This document shows positions 43,246 to 52,346 of a DNA stretch of 64,000 bases, in pieces; the first letter of the stretch is position 1, and each line of letters opens with the position of its first letter. Made by a program: the position numbers and the translations under genes. The notes below the pieces were generated by a model that was given only the letters and a program-made list of their open reading frames with translations, did no database searches and was not told the origin of the DNA. Origin of the DNA: Plantibacter auratus (GTDB taxonomy: Bacteria; Actinomycetota; Actinomycetes; Actinomycetales; Microbacteriaceae); NCBI RefSeq assembly GCF_050587365.1, contig NZ_JBOBFV010000001.1:186001-250000 (forward strand), in the 5' to 3' direction.

Positions 43246-44355
43246 ATGACTGAAACCCCAACCGCCCAGCTGTCCGCCGCCGGCGTCAGCATCTGGCTCG
43301 ACGACCTCTCCCGCGGACGCATCCAGTCCGGTGGGCTGGAGCAGCTCATCGCCGACCGCAACGTCGTCGGTGTCACGACGAACCCGACGATCTTCGCGTC
43401 CGCGCTCAGCAACGGCGACGTCTACGCCGAGCAGGTCGCCCAGCTCGCCGCCGAAGGCAAGGACGTCACCGAGGCGGTCTTCGAGATCACCACCGACGAC
43501 GTGGCCGCGGCATCGAAGATCTTCCGTGGGGTCTACGACTCCTCCAACGGGTACGACGGCCGCGTGTCGATCGAGGTCGAGCCGGGCTTCGCGCACGACG
43601 CCGCCTCGACGATCGACCAGGCCAAGCAGCTCTGGGCCAAGGTCAACCAGCCCAACGCGATGATCAAGATCCCCGCGACGGTCGAAGGCCTCGAGGCCAT
43701 CACCGCGGTCATCGGCGCCGGCATCAGCGTCAACGTCACGTTGATCTTCAGCCTCACCCGCTACCGCGAGGTCATCAACGCGTTCCTCACCGGTCTCGAG
43801 CAGGCCAAGGCCGCGGGCCACGACCTCTCGACGATCCATTCGGTCGCCTCGTTCTTCGTGTCGCGGGTCGACACCGAGATCGACAAGCGTCTCGACGCGA
43901 TCGGCAGCCCCGAGGCGACCGCGCTGAAGAGCAAGGCCGGCGTCGCGAACGCCCAGCTCGCCTACCAGGTCTTCGAGCAGGAGTTCGCGAGCGAGCGTGC
44001 CACCGCGCTCCTCGAGGCCGGCGCCAACAAGCAGCGTCCGCTCTGGGCCTCGACGGGCGTCAAGTCCGCCGACCTCCCCGACACGCTCTACGTGACCGAG
44101 CTCGTCGCCGACGGCGTGGTCAACACCATGCCGGAGAAGACCCTCGAGGCGACCTTCGACCACGGCGTCATCACCGGCGACACCGTCACCGGCTCCTACG
44201 CGGCTGCGAACGAGGTCCTCGACGCCATCGCCGCACTCGGCGTGTCCTACGACGAGGTGACGGCGCTGCTCGAGCGTGAGGGCGTCGAGAAGTTCATCGT
44301 GTCCTGGGACGAGCTGCTCGAGACCGTGAAGACGGCTCTGGAGGCCTCCAAGTGA
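43246..44355 (+). CDS. tal: Transaldolase
   Basis: Transfers a dihydroxyacetone unit between sugar phosphates; 369 residues, the length usual for the actinobacterial type. VGVTTNPTIFASAL is the N-terminal signature and the Schiff-base lysine is Lys141 in NAMIKIPATVEGL. It follows tkt by 24 bases with AAGGAG before the ATG, and its end overlaps pgi by four bases. Confidence 0.97.
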   Translation: MTETPTAQLSAAGVSIWLDDLSRGRIQSGGLEQLIADRNVVGVTTNPTIFASALSNGDVYAEQVAQLAAEGKDVTEAVFEITTDDVAAASKIFRGVYDSSNGYDGRVSIEVEPGFAHDAASTIDQAKQLWAKVNQPNAMIKIPATVEGLEAITAVIGAGISVNVTLIFSLTRYREVINAFLTGLEQAKAAGHDLSTIHSVASFFVSRVDTEIDKRLDAIGSPEATALKSKAGVANAQLAYQVFEQEFASERATALLEAGANKQRPLWASTGVKSADLPDTLYVTELVADGVVNTMPEKTLEATFDHGVITGDTVTGSYAAANEVLDAIAALGVSYDEVTALLEREGVEKFIVSWDELLETVKTALEASK

Positions 44356-45965
44356 GCTTCAAGATCCGCGTGAGCGGCGCGGCGGAAGCCGCTGTCGCAT
44401 CGGTGGTCCCCACGCTTGTGAGCGACCTCGTCGCGTCGCGCATCACGGACCAGGACCCCACGCTGTGGGGTCCTGCGGCCGAGGCCGAGGCGTCCAAGCG
44501 CCTCGGCTGGGTCCAGGCGGTCTCCATCTCCCGCCCGCTGGTCGAGCCGATCCTCGCGCTCCGTGAGCAGTTCAACGACGAGGGCATCGACCACATCGTG
44601 CTCGCGGGCATGGGCGGTTCCTCGCTCGCACCCGAGGTCATCACGAACACGCTGGGCGGCAACCTCACCGTCCTCGACTCGACCGCTCCCGGCCAGGTCC
44701 TCGCGGCCCTGGCGGACCGCCTCGAGACCTCGGTGCTCGTCGTCTCCTCGAAGTCCGGCTCCACGGTCGAGACCGACAGCCAGCGCCGCGCCTACGAGGC
44801 TGCGTTCACGGCTGCGGGGATCGACCCCGCCGGTCGCATCGTCATCGTCACCGACCCGGGCTCCCCGCTCGAGGCGGCGGCGAACGAGGCCGGCTACCGG
44901 GTCTTCAACGCCGACCCCAACGTCGGCGGTCGCTACAGTGCGCTCACCGCCTTCGGTCTCGTGCCGTCCGGTCTCGCCGGTGTCGACATCGGCGCGTTGC
45001 TCGACGAGGCCGACGCGGTGCTCGGGGAACTCGCGATCGACGACGCGTCGAACCCGGGACTCATCCTGGGTGCGGCGATCGGCGGCACCGTTCCGCTGCG
45101 CGACAAGGTCGGTCTCATCACCGACGGGACGCACATCGTCGGATTCCCGGACTGGGCCGAACAGCTCATCGCCGAATCGACCGGTAAGTCCGGTCGCGGC
45201 CTGCTGCCCGTCGTGCTCAACCCGCTCGCTCCCGAGCTCGAGTCGAAGCCGGCCGACCTCCAGATCGTCCGCATCGTCGACGACGCCCACGAGTTCCACC
45301 TGCTGCGCCACGACCGCCACGAGGGCGAGATCCTCGTCAGCGGCAGCCTCGGCGCGATGATGCTGGTGTGGGAGTACGCGACCGTCGTCGCCGGGCGCCT
45401 CATCGGCATCGACCCGTTCGACCAGCCGGACGTCGAGTCCGCGAAGGTCGCCACCCGTGGTCTGCTCGACAACCGTCCGGAGCCTGAGGCACCCGCCTTC
45501 GTCGCCGACGGTGTCGAGGTCCGCGGCTCGGCCGGTCTGCTCGACGGCGTGACCACCCTGTCCGGTGCCGTCGAGGCACTGCTCGCGCAGCTCCCCTCCG
45601 ACGGCTACGTCGCGATCCAGGGCTACGTCGACCGCCTTGCCTCCCCGCAGCTCGAGAGCATCCGCGACCTCGTCGCGGCGAAGGCGGCACGACCCACGAC
45701 CTTCGGGTGGGGTCCGCGCTTCCTGCACTCGACGGGTCAGTACCACAAGGGCGGCCCCGCGAACGGCGTGTTCCTGCAGATCACCGAGACGGCCCCCGTC
45801 GACCTGGAGATCCCCGAGCGCCCGTTCACCTTCGGCCAGCTCATCGAGGCCCAGGCAGGCGGCGACGCCCGCGTCCTCGCCGAGCACGGTCGTCCGGTCC
45901 TCACGCTGACCCTCACGTCGCCGGACCAGAACATCGTCACCCTCTTCGACGCCGTCAACGACTAG
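44352..45965 (+). CDS. pgi: Glucose-6-phosphate isomerase
   Basis: Interconverts glucose-6-phosphate and fructose-6-phosphate; 537 residues. Phosphate-binding stretch VVSSKSGSTVETDSQRRAYEAAF (in parts), GMGGSSLAPEVI, VGGRYSALTAFGLVP and a C-terminal Arg/Lys region. It is closer to the divergent actinobacterial Pgi placed between tal and zwf than to the E. coli enzyme. Here it starts inside the end of tal (ATGA-type overlap, GTG start). Confidence 0.93.
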   Translation: MSFKIRVSGAAEAAVASVVPTLVSDLVASRITDQDPTLWGPAAEAEASKRLGWVQAVSISRPLVEPILALREQFNDEGIDHIVLAGMGGSSLAPEVITNTLGGNLTVLDSTAPGQVLAALADRLETSVLVVSSKSGSTVETDSQRRAYEAAFTAAGIDPAGRIVIVTDPGSPLEAAANEAGYRVFNADPNVGGRYSALTAFGLVPSGLAGVDIGALLDEADAVLGELAIDDASNPGLILGAAIGGTVPLRDKVGLITDGTHIVGFPDWAEQLIAESTGKSGRGLLPVVLNPLAPELESKPADLQIVRIVDDAHEFHLLRHDRHEGEILVSGSLGAMMLVWEYATVVAGRLIGIDPFDQPDVESAKVATRGLLDNRPEPEAPAFVADGVEVRGSAGLLDGVTTLSGAVEALLAQLPSDGYVAIQGYVDRLASPQLESIRDLVAAKAARPTTFGWGPRFLHSTGQYHKGGPANGVFLQITETAPVDLEIPERPFTFGQLIEAQAGGDARVLAEHGRPVLTLTLTSPDQNIVTLFDAVND

Positions 45966-45988
45966 CGCGTCACTGCACAAGGAGCTTC

Positions 45989-47533
45989 ATGTCCCCGGTG
46001 GAAATCACCCCGGAGTCCAACCCGCTGCGGGTGGACACCGACCGACGCCTCAATCGGATCGCCGGTCCGAGCGGCCTCATCATCTTCGGCGTGACAGGTG
46101 ACCTGTCCCGCAAGAAGCTGATGCCGGCCGTGTACGACCTGGCGAACCGGGGCCTCCTGCCCCCTGGCTTCTCACTCGTCGGGTTCGCCCGACGGGACTG
46201 GGAGGACCAGGACTTCATGGAGGTCGTCCACGAATCCGTCAAGCAGTACGCCCGGACCGAGTTCCGCGAGGACGTCTGGAACCAGCTCGCCCAGGGCATC
46301 CGGTTCGTCCCCGGTGAATTCGGTGACGACGCGGCGTTCGAGAAGCTGAAAGAGACCATCGAGGAGCTCGATGCGGATCGCGGGACGATGGGCAACCACG
46401 CGTTCTACCTCTCGATCCCACCGAAGGCGTTCCCGCAGGTCACCGAGCAGCTCCGTCGCTCGGGACTCGCGGAACCCGCTGACGGTCAGTGGCGCCGGGT
46501 GGTCATCGAGAAGCCGTTCGGCAGCGACCTCAAGACGGCTCGTGAGCTGAACGACATCGTGCAGTCGGTCTTCCCGTCGGACTCGATCTTCCGGATCGAC
46601 CACTACCTCGGCAAGGAGACCGTCCAGAACATCCTGGCGCTCCGGTTCGCGAACCAGCTGTACGAGCCCATCTGGAACGCCAATTACGTCGACCACGTGC
46701 AGATCACCATGGCCGAGGACATCGGCGTCGGCGGTCGCGCCGGGTACTACGACGGCATCGGAGCAGCGCGCGACGTCATCCAGAACCACTTGCTGCAGCT
46801 CCTCGCCCTCACGGCGATGGAGGAGCCGATCTCCTTCAACGCCGCAGACCTGCGCGCGGAGAAGGAGAAGGTCCTCGCGGCCGTCCGCCTCCCCGACGAC
46901 CTCGGGGCCGCGACGGCCCGTGGGCAGTACGCCGGTGGTTGGCAGGGCGGCGAGCACGTGCTGGGCTTCCTCGACGAGGACGGGATGAACCCGGAGTCGA
47001 CGACCGAGACCTACGCGGCCATGCGGCTCGACATCAACACGCGTCGGTGGGCCGGCGTGCCGTTCTACCTGCGTGCCGGGAAGCGCCTCGGACGCCGCGT
47101 CACCGAGATCGCGGTCGTCTTCAAGCGTGCTCCGCAGTACCTGTTCGCGGAGAGCCAGACCTCGGCGCTCGGCCAGAACGCCTTGGTCATCCGGGTCCAG
47201 CCCGACGAGGGTGTCACCATCCGCTTCGGTTCGAAGGTCCCGGGTGCCGGCACCCAGGTCCGCGACGTCACGATGGACTTCGGCTACGGCCACGCCTTCA
47301 CCGAGGCGAGCCCCGAGGCGTACGAACGTCTCATCCTCGACGTCCTGCTGGGCGACCCGCCCCTCTTCCCCCGTCACGAGGAGGTCGAGCTCTCCTGGAA
47401 GATCCTCGACCCGATCGAGGAGTACTGGGCCGCTCAGGACACGCCGCTCGAGCAGTACGCTCCCGGCACCTGGGGCCCGTCCTCGGCCGACGACCTCATG
47501 AACCGCGACGGACGCACCTGGAGACGACCATGA
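45989..47533 (+). CDS. zwf: Glucose-6-phosphate dehydrogenase
   Basis: First enzyme of the oxidative pentose phosphate pathway, making NADPH; 514 residues. The dinucleotide motif is FGVTGDLSRKKLMPA and the catalytic motif is FRIDHYLGKETVQN. Conserved EKPFGSDL is also present. It overlaps opcA by four bases; OpcA is required for activity of actinobacterial Zwf. ATG at 45989 has AAGGAGC upstream. Confidence 0.97.
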   Translation: MSPVEITPESNPLRVDTDRRLNRIAGPSGLIIFGVTGDLSRKKLMPAVYDLANRGLLPPGFSLVGFARRDWEDQDFMEVVHESVKQYARTEFREDVWNQLAQGIRFVPGEFGDDAAFEKLKETIEELDADRGTMGNHAFYLSIPPKAFPQVTEQLRRSGLAEPADGQWRRVVIEKPFGSDLKTARELNDIVQSVFPSDSIFRIDHYLGKETVQNILALRFANQLYEPIWNANYVDHVQITMAEDIGVGGRAGYYDGIGAARDVIQNHLLQLLALTAMEEPISFNAADLRAEKEKVLAAVRLPDDLGAATARGQYAGGWQGGEHVLGFLDEDGMNPESTTETYAAMRLDINTRRWAGVPFYLRAGKRLGRRVTEIAVVFKRAPQYLFAESQTSALGQNALVIRVQPDEGVTIRFGSKVPGAGTQVRDVTMDFGYGHAFTEASPEAYERLILDVLLGDPPLFPRHEEVELSWKILDPIEEYWAAQDTPLEQYAPGTWGPSSADDLMNRDGRTWRRP

Positions 47534-48492
47534 TCGTAGACCTGCCAGACACGACCACGAGCAAGCTCTCGAAGGCGCTCGTGACCATCCGCGAGGACGG
47601 CGGCGCCGTCGCCCTGGGACGCGTGCTCACCCTGGTGATCTCGACGCGGCTCGGAGCCGAGGAGGAGGCCATCGAGGCCGCCAACGAGGCTTCCCGCGAG
47701 CACCCCATGCGGGTCATCGTCCTCTCCACCGAGCACGACGACCAGCACTCCTCCATCGGAGATCGGCTCGATGCCCAGATCCGCGTCGGCGGCGACGCCG
47801 GAGCGAGCGAGGTGGTCATCCTCCGCGCCTACGGTGCGGTCGCCGAGAACGAGGAGAGCCTCGTGACCGGGCTGCTCCTGCCCGACGCACCCGTGGTCGC
47901 CTGGTGGCCCGGTGAGGCACCCGAACGCGTCTCGACGTCTCCGATCGGCCGCATCGCCCAGCGTCGCATCACCGACGCGTCCGCGGCGGCGGACACCCAC
48001 GCCGCCCTCCGCGGTCGCGCGGCGAACTACGCCCCCGGAGACACGGACTTCGCGTGGACCAGGCTCACGCTCTGGCGTGCACAGCTCGCGGCGGTGCTCG
48101 ACCAGCCGCCGTACGAGCCCGTCACGGCGATCGAGGTGTCCGGAGCATCGGACTCCCCGTCGACCGAGCTGCTCGCCGCCTGGCTCCAGCTGCAGTTGCA
48201 GGTCGACGTGACCCACGAGCTCAGCATGGCGCACGGGTCGAGCGGCATCCACGGTGTCCGCCTCACGCGGGCGTCCGGCAACGTCGTCCTCGAGCGTCCC
48301 GTTCCCGACATCGCGACGCTGATCCAGCCCGGACAGCCGACGCACGACCTCTCGCTCCCCCGTCGCAGTCTGCGCGACTGCCTCGCCGAGGAGCTGCGCA
48401 CGCTCGACCCGGACGTCCTGTACGGACAGGTCATCACCGTGGGCCTCCCCGGCCTCGGCGAGCCGGTCACGCTCCGCGCTCGGACCAGCTGA
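47530..48492 (+). CDS. opcA: Glucose-6-phosphate dehydrogenase assembly protein OpcA
   Basis: Activator or assembly partner of Zwf in actinobacteria and cyanobacteria; 320 residues. It begins MIVDLPDTTTSKLSKALVTIREDGG and includes SEVVILRAYGAVAENEESLVTGLLLPDAPVVAWWPGE, a typical OpcA region (read in parts). Coupling to zwf (ATGA) and pgl (one shared base) supports the assignment. It is not an enzyme itself, as far as is known. Confidence 0.95.
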   Translation: MIVDLPDTTTSKLSKALVTIREDGGAVALGRVLTLVISTRLGAEEEAIEAANEASREHPMRVIVLSTEHDDQHSSIGDRLDAQIRVGGDAGASEVVILRAYGAVAENEESLVTGLLLPDAPVVAWWPGEAPERVSTSPIGRIAQRRITDASAAADTHAALRGRAANYAPGDTDFAWTRLTLWRAQLAAVLDQPPYEPVTAIEVSGASDSPSTELLAAWLQLQLQVDVTHELSMAHGSSGIHGVRLTRASGNVVLERPVPDIATLIQPGQPTHDLSLPRRSLRDCLAEELRTLDPDVLYGQVITVGLPGLGEPVTLRARTS

Positions 48493-49280
48493 TGCCGACC
48501 GAGCGACGCGTCCTCGTCTACCAGGACCGCGACCAACTGACGACCTCGGTCGCCAAACGGTTCCTCTCCCGAACCCGCGAACTGCTCGAGTCACAGGAGA
48601 CGGTCCACGTCGTCCTGACCGGCGGTACCGTCGGCACGGGGACGCTCGCCGCCGTGGCCGCGTCGAAGGACCGCGACCGGGTGGACTGGTCCCGGGTGCA
48701 CCTCTGGTGGGGAGACGAGCGCTGGGTCGCTCGGGACGACGCCGATCGGAACGAGTTGCAGGCACGCGAGGCCTTGCTGGAGACCCTGCTGGCGCTTCCG
48801 GAGCGTGGCCTCGTCGCCGAACACGTGCACGGATACCCGGCGCCGGAGGACGGCATCGACCTCGACGCCGCCGCGGTGCGGTACGCGGACGAGCTCCGAC
48901 GGTTCGCACGGCCCGGCGAGGACCACCCGCGGTTCGACATCACGTTCCTGGGTGTCGGTCCCGACGGTCACGTCGCGTCGCTCTTCCCGGAGCGGGCCGA
49001 GGTCTCGGTCACCGACACCTCGGTGGTCCCGGTGCGGAACTCCCCCAAGCCGCCGTCGGAACGACTCAGCCTGACGCGGCCGGCCATCAACTCCTCCGTG
49101 CGGGTCTGGCTCGTCCTCGCCGGCACCGACAAGGCGTCGGCACTCGGCCTCGCCCTCGCGGGTGCCAGCTACAACGAGGTCCCCGCCGCGGGGGCCAAGG
49201 GACGTAAACGGACGGTGTTCTTCGTCGACCAGGATGCTGCCGCCGAGGTCCCGGACTCGTTGATCATCCCGGAGTACTAG
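48492..49280 (+). CDS. pgl: 6-phosphogluconolactonase
   Basis: Hydrolyses 6-phosphogluconolactone, the product of Zwf; 262 residues of the NagB/SugI-type fold. VVLTGGTVGTGTLA is the phosphate-binding loop, with VHLWWGDERWVARDDADRNELQAREALL, DITFLGVGPDGHVASLFP and the C-terminal lactonase pattern. It is the last gene of the pentose phosphate operon, followed by a strong terminator. No gnd gene is adjacent. Confidence 0.95.
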   Translation: MPTERRVLVYQDRDQLTTSVAKRFLSRTRELLESQETVHVVLTGGTVGTGTLAAVAASKDRDRVDWSRVHLWWGDERWVARDDADRNELQAREALLETLLALPERGLVAEHVHGYPAPEDGIDLDAAAVRYADELRRFARPGEDHPRFDITFLGVGPDGHVASLFPERAEVSVTDTSVVPVRNSPKPPSERLSLTRPAINSSVRVWLVLAGTDKASALGLALAGASYNEVPAAGAKGRKRTVFFVDQDAAAEVPDSLIIPEY

Positions 49281-49316
49281 CGGGAGGCCGGCCGCCGAGC
49301 CGGTGCCGCTATGCAG

Positions 49317-49346
49317 AAAGGCCGTTCCCCGAGGGGAACGGCCTTT
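49317..49346. terminator. Bidirectional terminator between pgl and rbpA
   Basis: A 13-base-pair stem AAAGGCCGTTCCC with CGAG loop and perfect complement GGGAACGGCCTTT lies between convergent genes. Confidence 0.9.
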
Positions 49347-49368
49347 CCGCATGTGTGGTGCTGTCCGG

Positions 49369-49731
49369 CTACTTCGCTGCCGTACCGCGTCGTGCACGGA
49401 GCTGCTGGAGTGCCTCTTCGAGCAGCTGCTCCGCCTCTTCCTCCGTGCGTCGTTCCTTCACGTAGGCGAGGTGGGTCTTGTACGGCTCGAGCTTCGCGAC
49501 CTCCGGCGGGTTCGCCTTGTCGCGACCGGCCGGCAGACCGGACGTCGGGCAGTCGATCGTCTCCGGGATCTCCTCGTCGGGGACGTTCGCCGCGAAGTGG
49601 CGGACCGTCTCGTTGCCGAGGGCGTCCCAGTAGGAGATGGCGATGCGGTCCGCGTGGTAGCCGTGGTCCTGCTCGCCCATGGGGCCGGCGCCGACGCGTG
49701 ATCCCCTGATAGCGCTTCCGCCTGATGCCAT
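49369..49731 (-). CDS. rbpA: RNA polymerase-binding protein RbpA
   Basis: Actinobacterial transcription factor of 120 residues that binds RNA polymerase and stabilises sigma binding. It starts MASGGSAIRGSRVGAGPMGE, contains the beta-barrel core (YWDALGNETVRHFAANVPDEEIPETIDCPTSGLPAGRD in parts), and ends with a basic helix (THLAYVKERRTEEEAEQLLEEAL). It bears no zinc-cysteine quartet, only one obvious Cys. AGAGGAAA precedes the ATG. Confidence 0.95.
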   Translation of the reverse strand: MASGGSAIRGSRVGAGPMGEQDHGYHADRIAISYWDALGNETVRHFAANVPDEEIPETIDCPTSGLPAGRDKANPPEVAKLEPYKTHLAYVKERRTEEEAEQLLEEALQQLRARRGTAAK

Positions 49732-49817
49732 GGTGTTTCCTCTTTCTCGTACTGTCGAGAGTGGTTCGGGTGTGGTGCGTCGAGTTGCGTCCCCGGGATC
49801 GGGGCTTCGCGGCCGGT

Positions 49818-50066
49818 CTAGGCGGCGGCGAACTTCGTCAGGAGCCCGATCACGACGATGCAGGCGCCCCAGGTCAGGCCGAGGATGACGGTGAAGCGGT
49901 TGAGGTTGCGCTCGGCGACCCCTGACGAACCGAGGTTGCTGGAGGAGCCGCCGCCGAACATGTCGGACAGACCGCCGCCGCGGCCCTTGTGCAGCAGGAT
50001 CAGGAAGGTGAGCAGGAGGCTGGTGATGCCGAGCAGCACCTGCAGGATGACCTGGAGAATCTCCAC
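49818..50066 (-). CDS. secG: Preprotein translocase subunit SecG
   Basis: Small accessory subunit of the SecYEG channel, 82 residues with two membrane helices (about 1-22 and 57-77) and a Gly/Ser-rich loop (KGRGGGLSDMFGGGSSSNLGSSG). GTG at 50066 is chosen because AAAGG lies eight bases upstream and the protein then begins with the first membrane helix. It lies downstream of tpiA, a common location in actinobacteria. Confidence 0.95.
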   Translation of the reverse strand: MEILQVILQVLLGITSLLLTFLILLHKGRGGGLSDMFGGGSSSNLGSSGVAERNLNRFTVILGLTWGACIVVIGLLTKFAAA

Positions 50067-50112
50067 GTGAGACCTTTCGCATTCGCGTTCAGAGGGGCTG
50101 AACCGCCGTCCA

Positions 50113-50118
50113 GTATAC
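50113..50118 (-). promoter_or_regulatory. Putative -10 element for secG
   Basis: TATACT on the minus strand gives a leader of about 40 bases. The strong hairpin after tpiA lies just upstream, so secG is probably transcribed separately. Confidence 0.5.
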
Positions 50119-50132
50119 CTCGACGGTTCAGC

Positions 50133-50178
50133 GGACACGGCTCGGCCCGCGGCTGGTGCCGCGGGCCGAGCCGTGTCC
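50133..50178 (-). terminator. Long hairpin after tpiA
   Basis: A perfect 21-base-pair stem runs from 50133-50153 to 50158-50178 around a four-base loop (TGGT). It lies 24 bases beyond the tpiA stop. U tract absent. Confidence 0.85.
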
Positions 50179-50201
50179 GTGCTGCTGGTGCAGCAGGTCG
50201 G

Positions 50202-51005
50202 TCAGAGTCCGACGTGCTGCGAGAAGCGCGCGATCCCGGCGAACTCGTCGGCGAGCAGGCTCGCACCGCCGACGAGGGCACCGTCGACGTCTGGTTCGCG
50301 CATGAAGCCGGCGATGTTCGAGGCCTTCACCGAACCGCCGTAGAGGATCCGCGTGCGCTGCGCCGCCTCGTCGCCGAGGACCTCGGCGAGCGTGCTGCGG
50401 AGAGCGGCCGCGACCTGCTGCGCCTGATCGGGCGTCGCCGCCTGACCGGAACCGATGGCCCACACCGGCTCGTAGGCCACGACGATGTCCGCGTCCGGTG
50501 CGAGTCCGTCGATGGCCGCCTTGAGCTGCGCCACGGGGACGGCCGACGGGCCGTGTTCCTCGAGGTCTTCGGCGGTCTCACCGATGCAGATGACGGGGAC
50601 GAGGCCGTGTCGCACGGCTGCGGCCGTCTTCGCCTGGACGACCTCGTCGGTCTCGTTGTGCAGGGTGCGGCGCTCGGAGTGTCCGACGAGCACGTAGCGG
50701 CAGTCGAGCTTCGCGAGGAACGCCCCGGAGATCTCACCGGTGTAGGCGCCCGAGTCGTGCTGCGACAGGTCCTGCGCGCCGTAGGCCAGCTTGAGCTTGT
50801 CGGCGGCGACGATCGTCTGGACCGAGCGGAGGTCCGTGAACGGCGGGAAGATGGCCACCTCGGCGTCCGCATAGTCGTGCTTGCCGTCCTTGAGCGTCCA
50901 ATCGAGCTTCTGGACGAGGGCGATCGCCTGGAGGTGGTCCAGGTTGAGCTTCCAGTTGCCGGCGATCAGGGGCACACGCGTGCGCCCGGGGGTTACTGCT
51001 GCCAT
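50202..51005 (-). CDS. tpiA: Triosephosphate isomerase
   Basis: Glycolytic isomerase of 267 residues. Active-site residues are Asn17 and Lys19 (AGNWKLN), His109 (YVLVGHSERR) and the glutamate in VVAYEPVWAIGSG. The C-terminal phosphate loop is ILYGGSVKASN. It overlaps pgk by 13 bases, so the genes are co-transcribed as pgk-tpiA downstream of gapA. Confidence 0.97.
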   Translation of the reverse strand: MAAVTPGRTRVPLIAGNWKLNLDHLQAIALVQKLDWTLKDGKHDYADAEVAIFPPFTDLRSVQTIVAADKLKLAYGAQDLSQHDSGAYTGEISGAFLAKLDCRYVLVGHSERRTLHNETDEVVQAKTAAAVRHGLVPVICIGETAEDLEEHGPSAVPVAQLKAAIDGLAPDADIVVAYEPVWAIGSGQAATPDQAQQVAAALRSTLAEVLGDEAAQRTRILYGGSVKASNIAGFMREPDVDGALVGGASLLADEFAGIARFSQHVGL

Positions 51006-52210
51006 CCGAGGACCTCCAGTCCAGGCAGACGCTTGCCCTCGAGGAACTCGAGGCTGGCGCCGCCACCAGTTGAGATGTGACCGAACTGGTCATCATCGAA
51101 GCCGAGCGCACGAACCGCTGCGGCCGAGTCACCGCCACCGACGACGCTCAGGCCGTCCGTGCGGGTGAGTGCTTCAGCGACCGCGCGCGTACCGGCGGCG
51201 AAGGGCGCGAGTTCGAACACACCCATCGGGCCGTTCCAGAACACCGTCTTGGACGCGGCGACGATCTCGGCGAACGCTGCAGCCGTGTCCGGTCCGATGT
51301 CGAGTCCGAGTCCGGAGGCACCGAACGGGGTGTCCTCGATGGCGTCGGCCGGGCGCACGACGTGCTCGGCGTCGGCACCGAACGCCGAGGCGACGACGAC
51401 GTCGGTCGGCAGGACGATCGTCACGCCGAGCTCGTCGGCCTTCGCGAGGTAGCCGCGGACGGTCTCGATCTGGTCCGCTTCGAGCAGGCTCGAACCGACG
51501 GCGTGCCCCTGGGCGGCGAGGAAGGTGAACAGCATGCCACCGCCGATGAGCAGCGAGTCGACGCGCGGCAGCAGGTGGCCGATGACGCCCAGCTTGTCGG
51601 AGACCTTCGAGCCGCCGAGGACGACCGTGTAGGGGCGCTCCGGGGTCTCGGTGAGACGGTCGAGGACCTCGAGCTCGGCGGCGATGAGCAGCCCGGCAGC
51701 GCTCGGGAGCAGCTTGGCGAGCTCGTACACGCTCGCCTGCTTCCGGTGGACGACACCGAAGCCGTCCGAGACGACGACGTCGCCGAAGGCGGCGAGCTTG
51801 GCGGCGAACGCCTCACGTTCGCCGGCGTCCTTGCTGGTCTCGGCGGAGTTGAAGCGCAGGTTCTCGAGCAGGACGACGTCGCCGTCGGTCTGCGCGGCGA
51901 CGGCGTCGGTCGCGGCACTGCCGACGGTGTCGGCGGCGAAGGTCACGGGCTTGCCGAGGAGTTCGGACAGTCGCTGCGCGACGGGCGCAAGGCTGTACTT
52001 CGCGTCGGGTGTGCCGTCGGGGCGGCCGAGGTGCGAGACGATGACGACACGCGCACCCTGGTTGATGAGCGCGTTGAGGGTGGGGAGTGCCGCGCGGATG
52101 CGGCCGTCGTCGGTGATGACGCCGTCCTTGAGCGGAACGTTGAGGTCGAGGCGGACGACAGCTCTGCGACCGCTGAGGTCGCCCAGCGAGTCGAGGGTGC
52201 GGAGGGTCAT
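50993..52210 (-). CDS. pgk: Phosphoglycerate kinase
   Basis: Transfers phosphate from 1,3-bisphosphoglycerate to ADP; 405 residues. N-terminal substrate motif VVRLDLNVPL, then SHLGRPDG, and the nucleotide-domain motif VVGGGDSAAAVR. It lies 136 bases after gapA, with a hairpin between them that could reduce transcription, so expression of pgk-tpiA may be lower than gapA unless a second promoter is used. Confidence 0.97.
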   Translation of the reverse strand: MTLRTLDSLGDLSGRRAVVRLDLNVPLKDGVITDDGRIRAALPTLNALINQGARVVIVSHLGRPDGTPDAKYSLAPVAQRLSELLGKPVTFAADTVGSAATDAVAAQTDGDVVLLENLRFNSAETSKDAGEREAFAAKLAAFGDVVVSDGFGVVHRKQASVYELAKLLPSAAGLLIAAELEVLDRLTETPERPYTVVLGGSKVSDKLGVIGHLLPRVDSLLIGGGMLFTFLAAQGHAVGSSLLEADQIETVRGYLAKADELGVTIVLPTDVVVASAFGADAEHVVRPADAIEDTPFGASGLGLDIGPDTAAAFAEIVAASKTVFWNGPMGVFELAPFAAGTRAVAEALTRTDGLSVVGGGDSAAAVRALGFDDDQFGHISTGGGASLEFLEGKRLPGLEVLGWQQ

Positions 52211-52256
52211 GAGGAGGGTCTTTCTCTGCGCTGAGCCACGACCACCGACGAAACCG

Positions 52257-52292
52257 AACGGGCGCCCTGAAGATGATTCAGGACGCCCGTTC
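52257..52292 (-). terminator. Hairpin between gapA and pgk
   Basis: GAACGGGCG and CCTGAA pair with TTCAGG and CGCCCGTTC across one internal mismatch, giving about 15 base pairs. It could end gapA transcripts or act as an mRNA-processing/attenuation site. Confidence 0.7.
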
Positions 52293-52346
52293 GGACCATG
52301 CGGTGTCTGGCTGCTCGGGTGAGGAGTGCGGCAGACAGCCGGTTGG

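Noticed and set aside
41128..44163. Very long open frame opposite tkt and tal
   Set aside because: The translation is Arg/Glu/Val-rich with no family features, and it spans two well-supported genes on the other strand.
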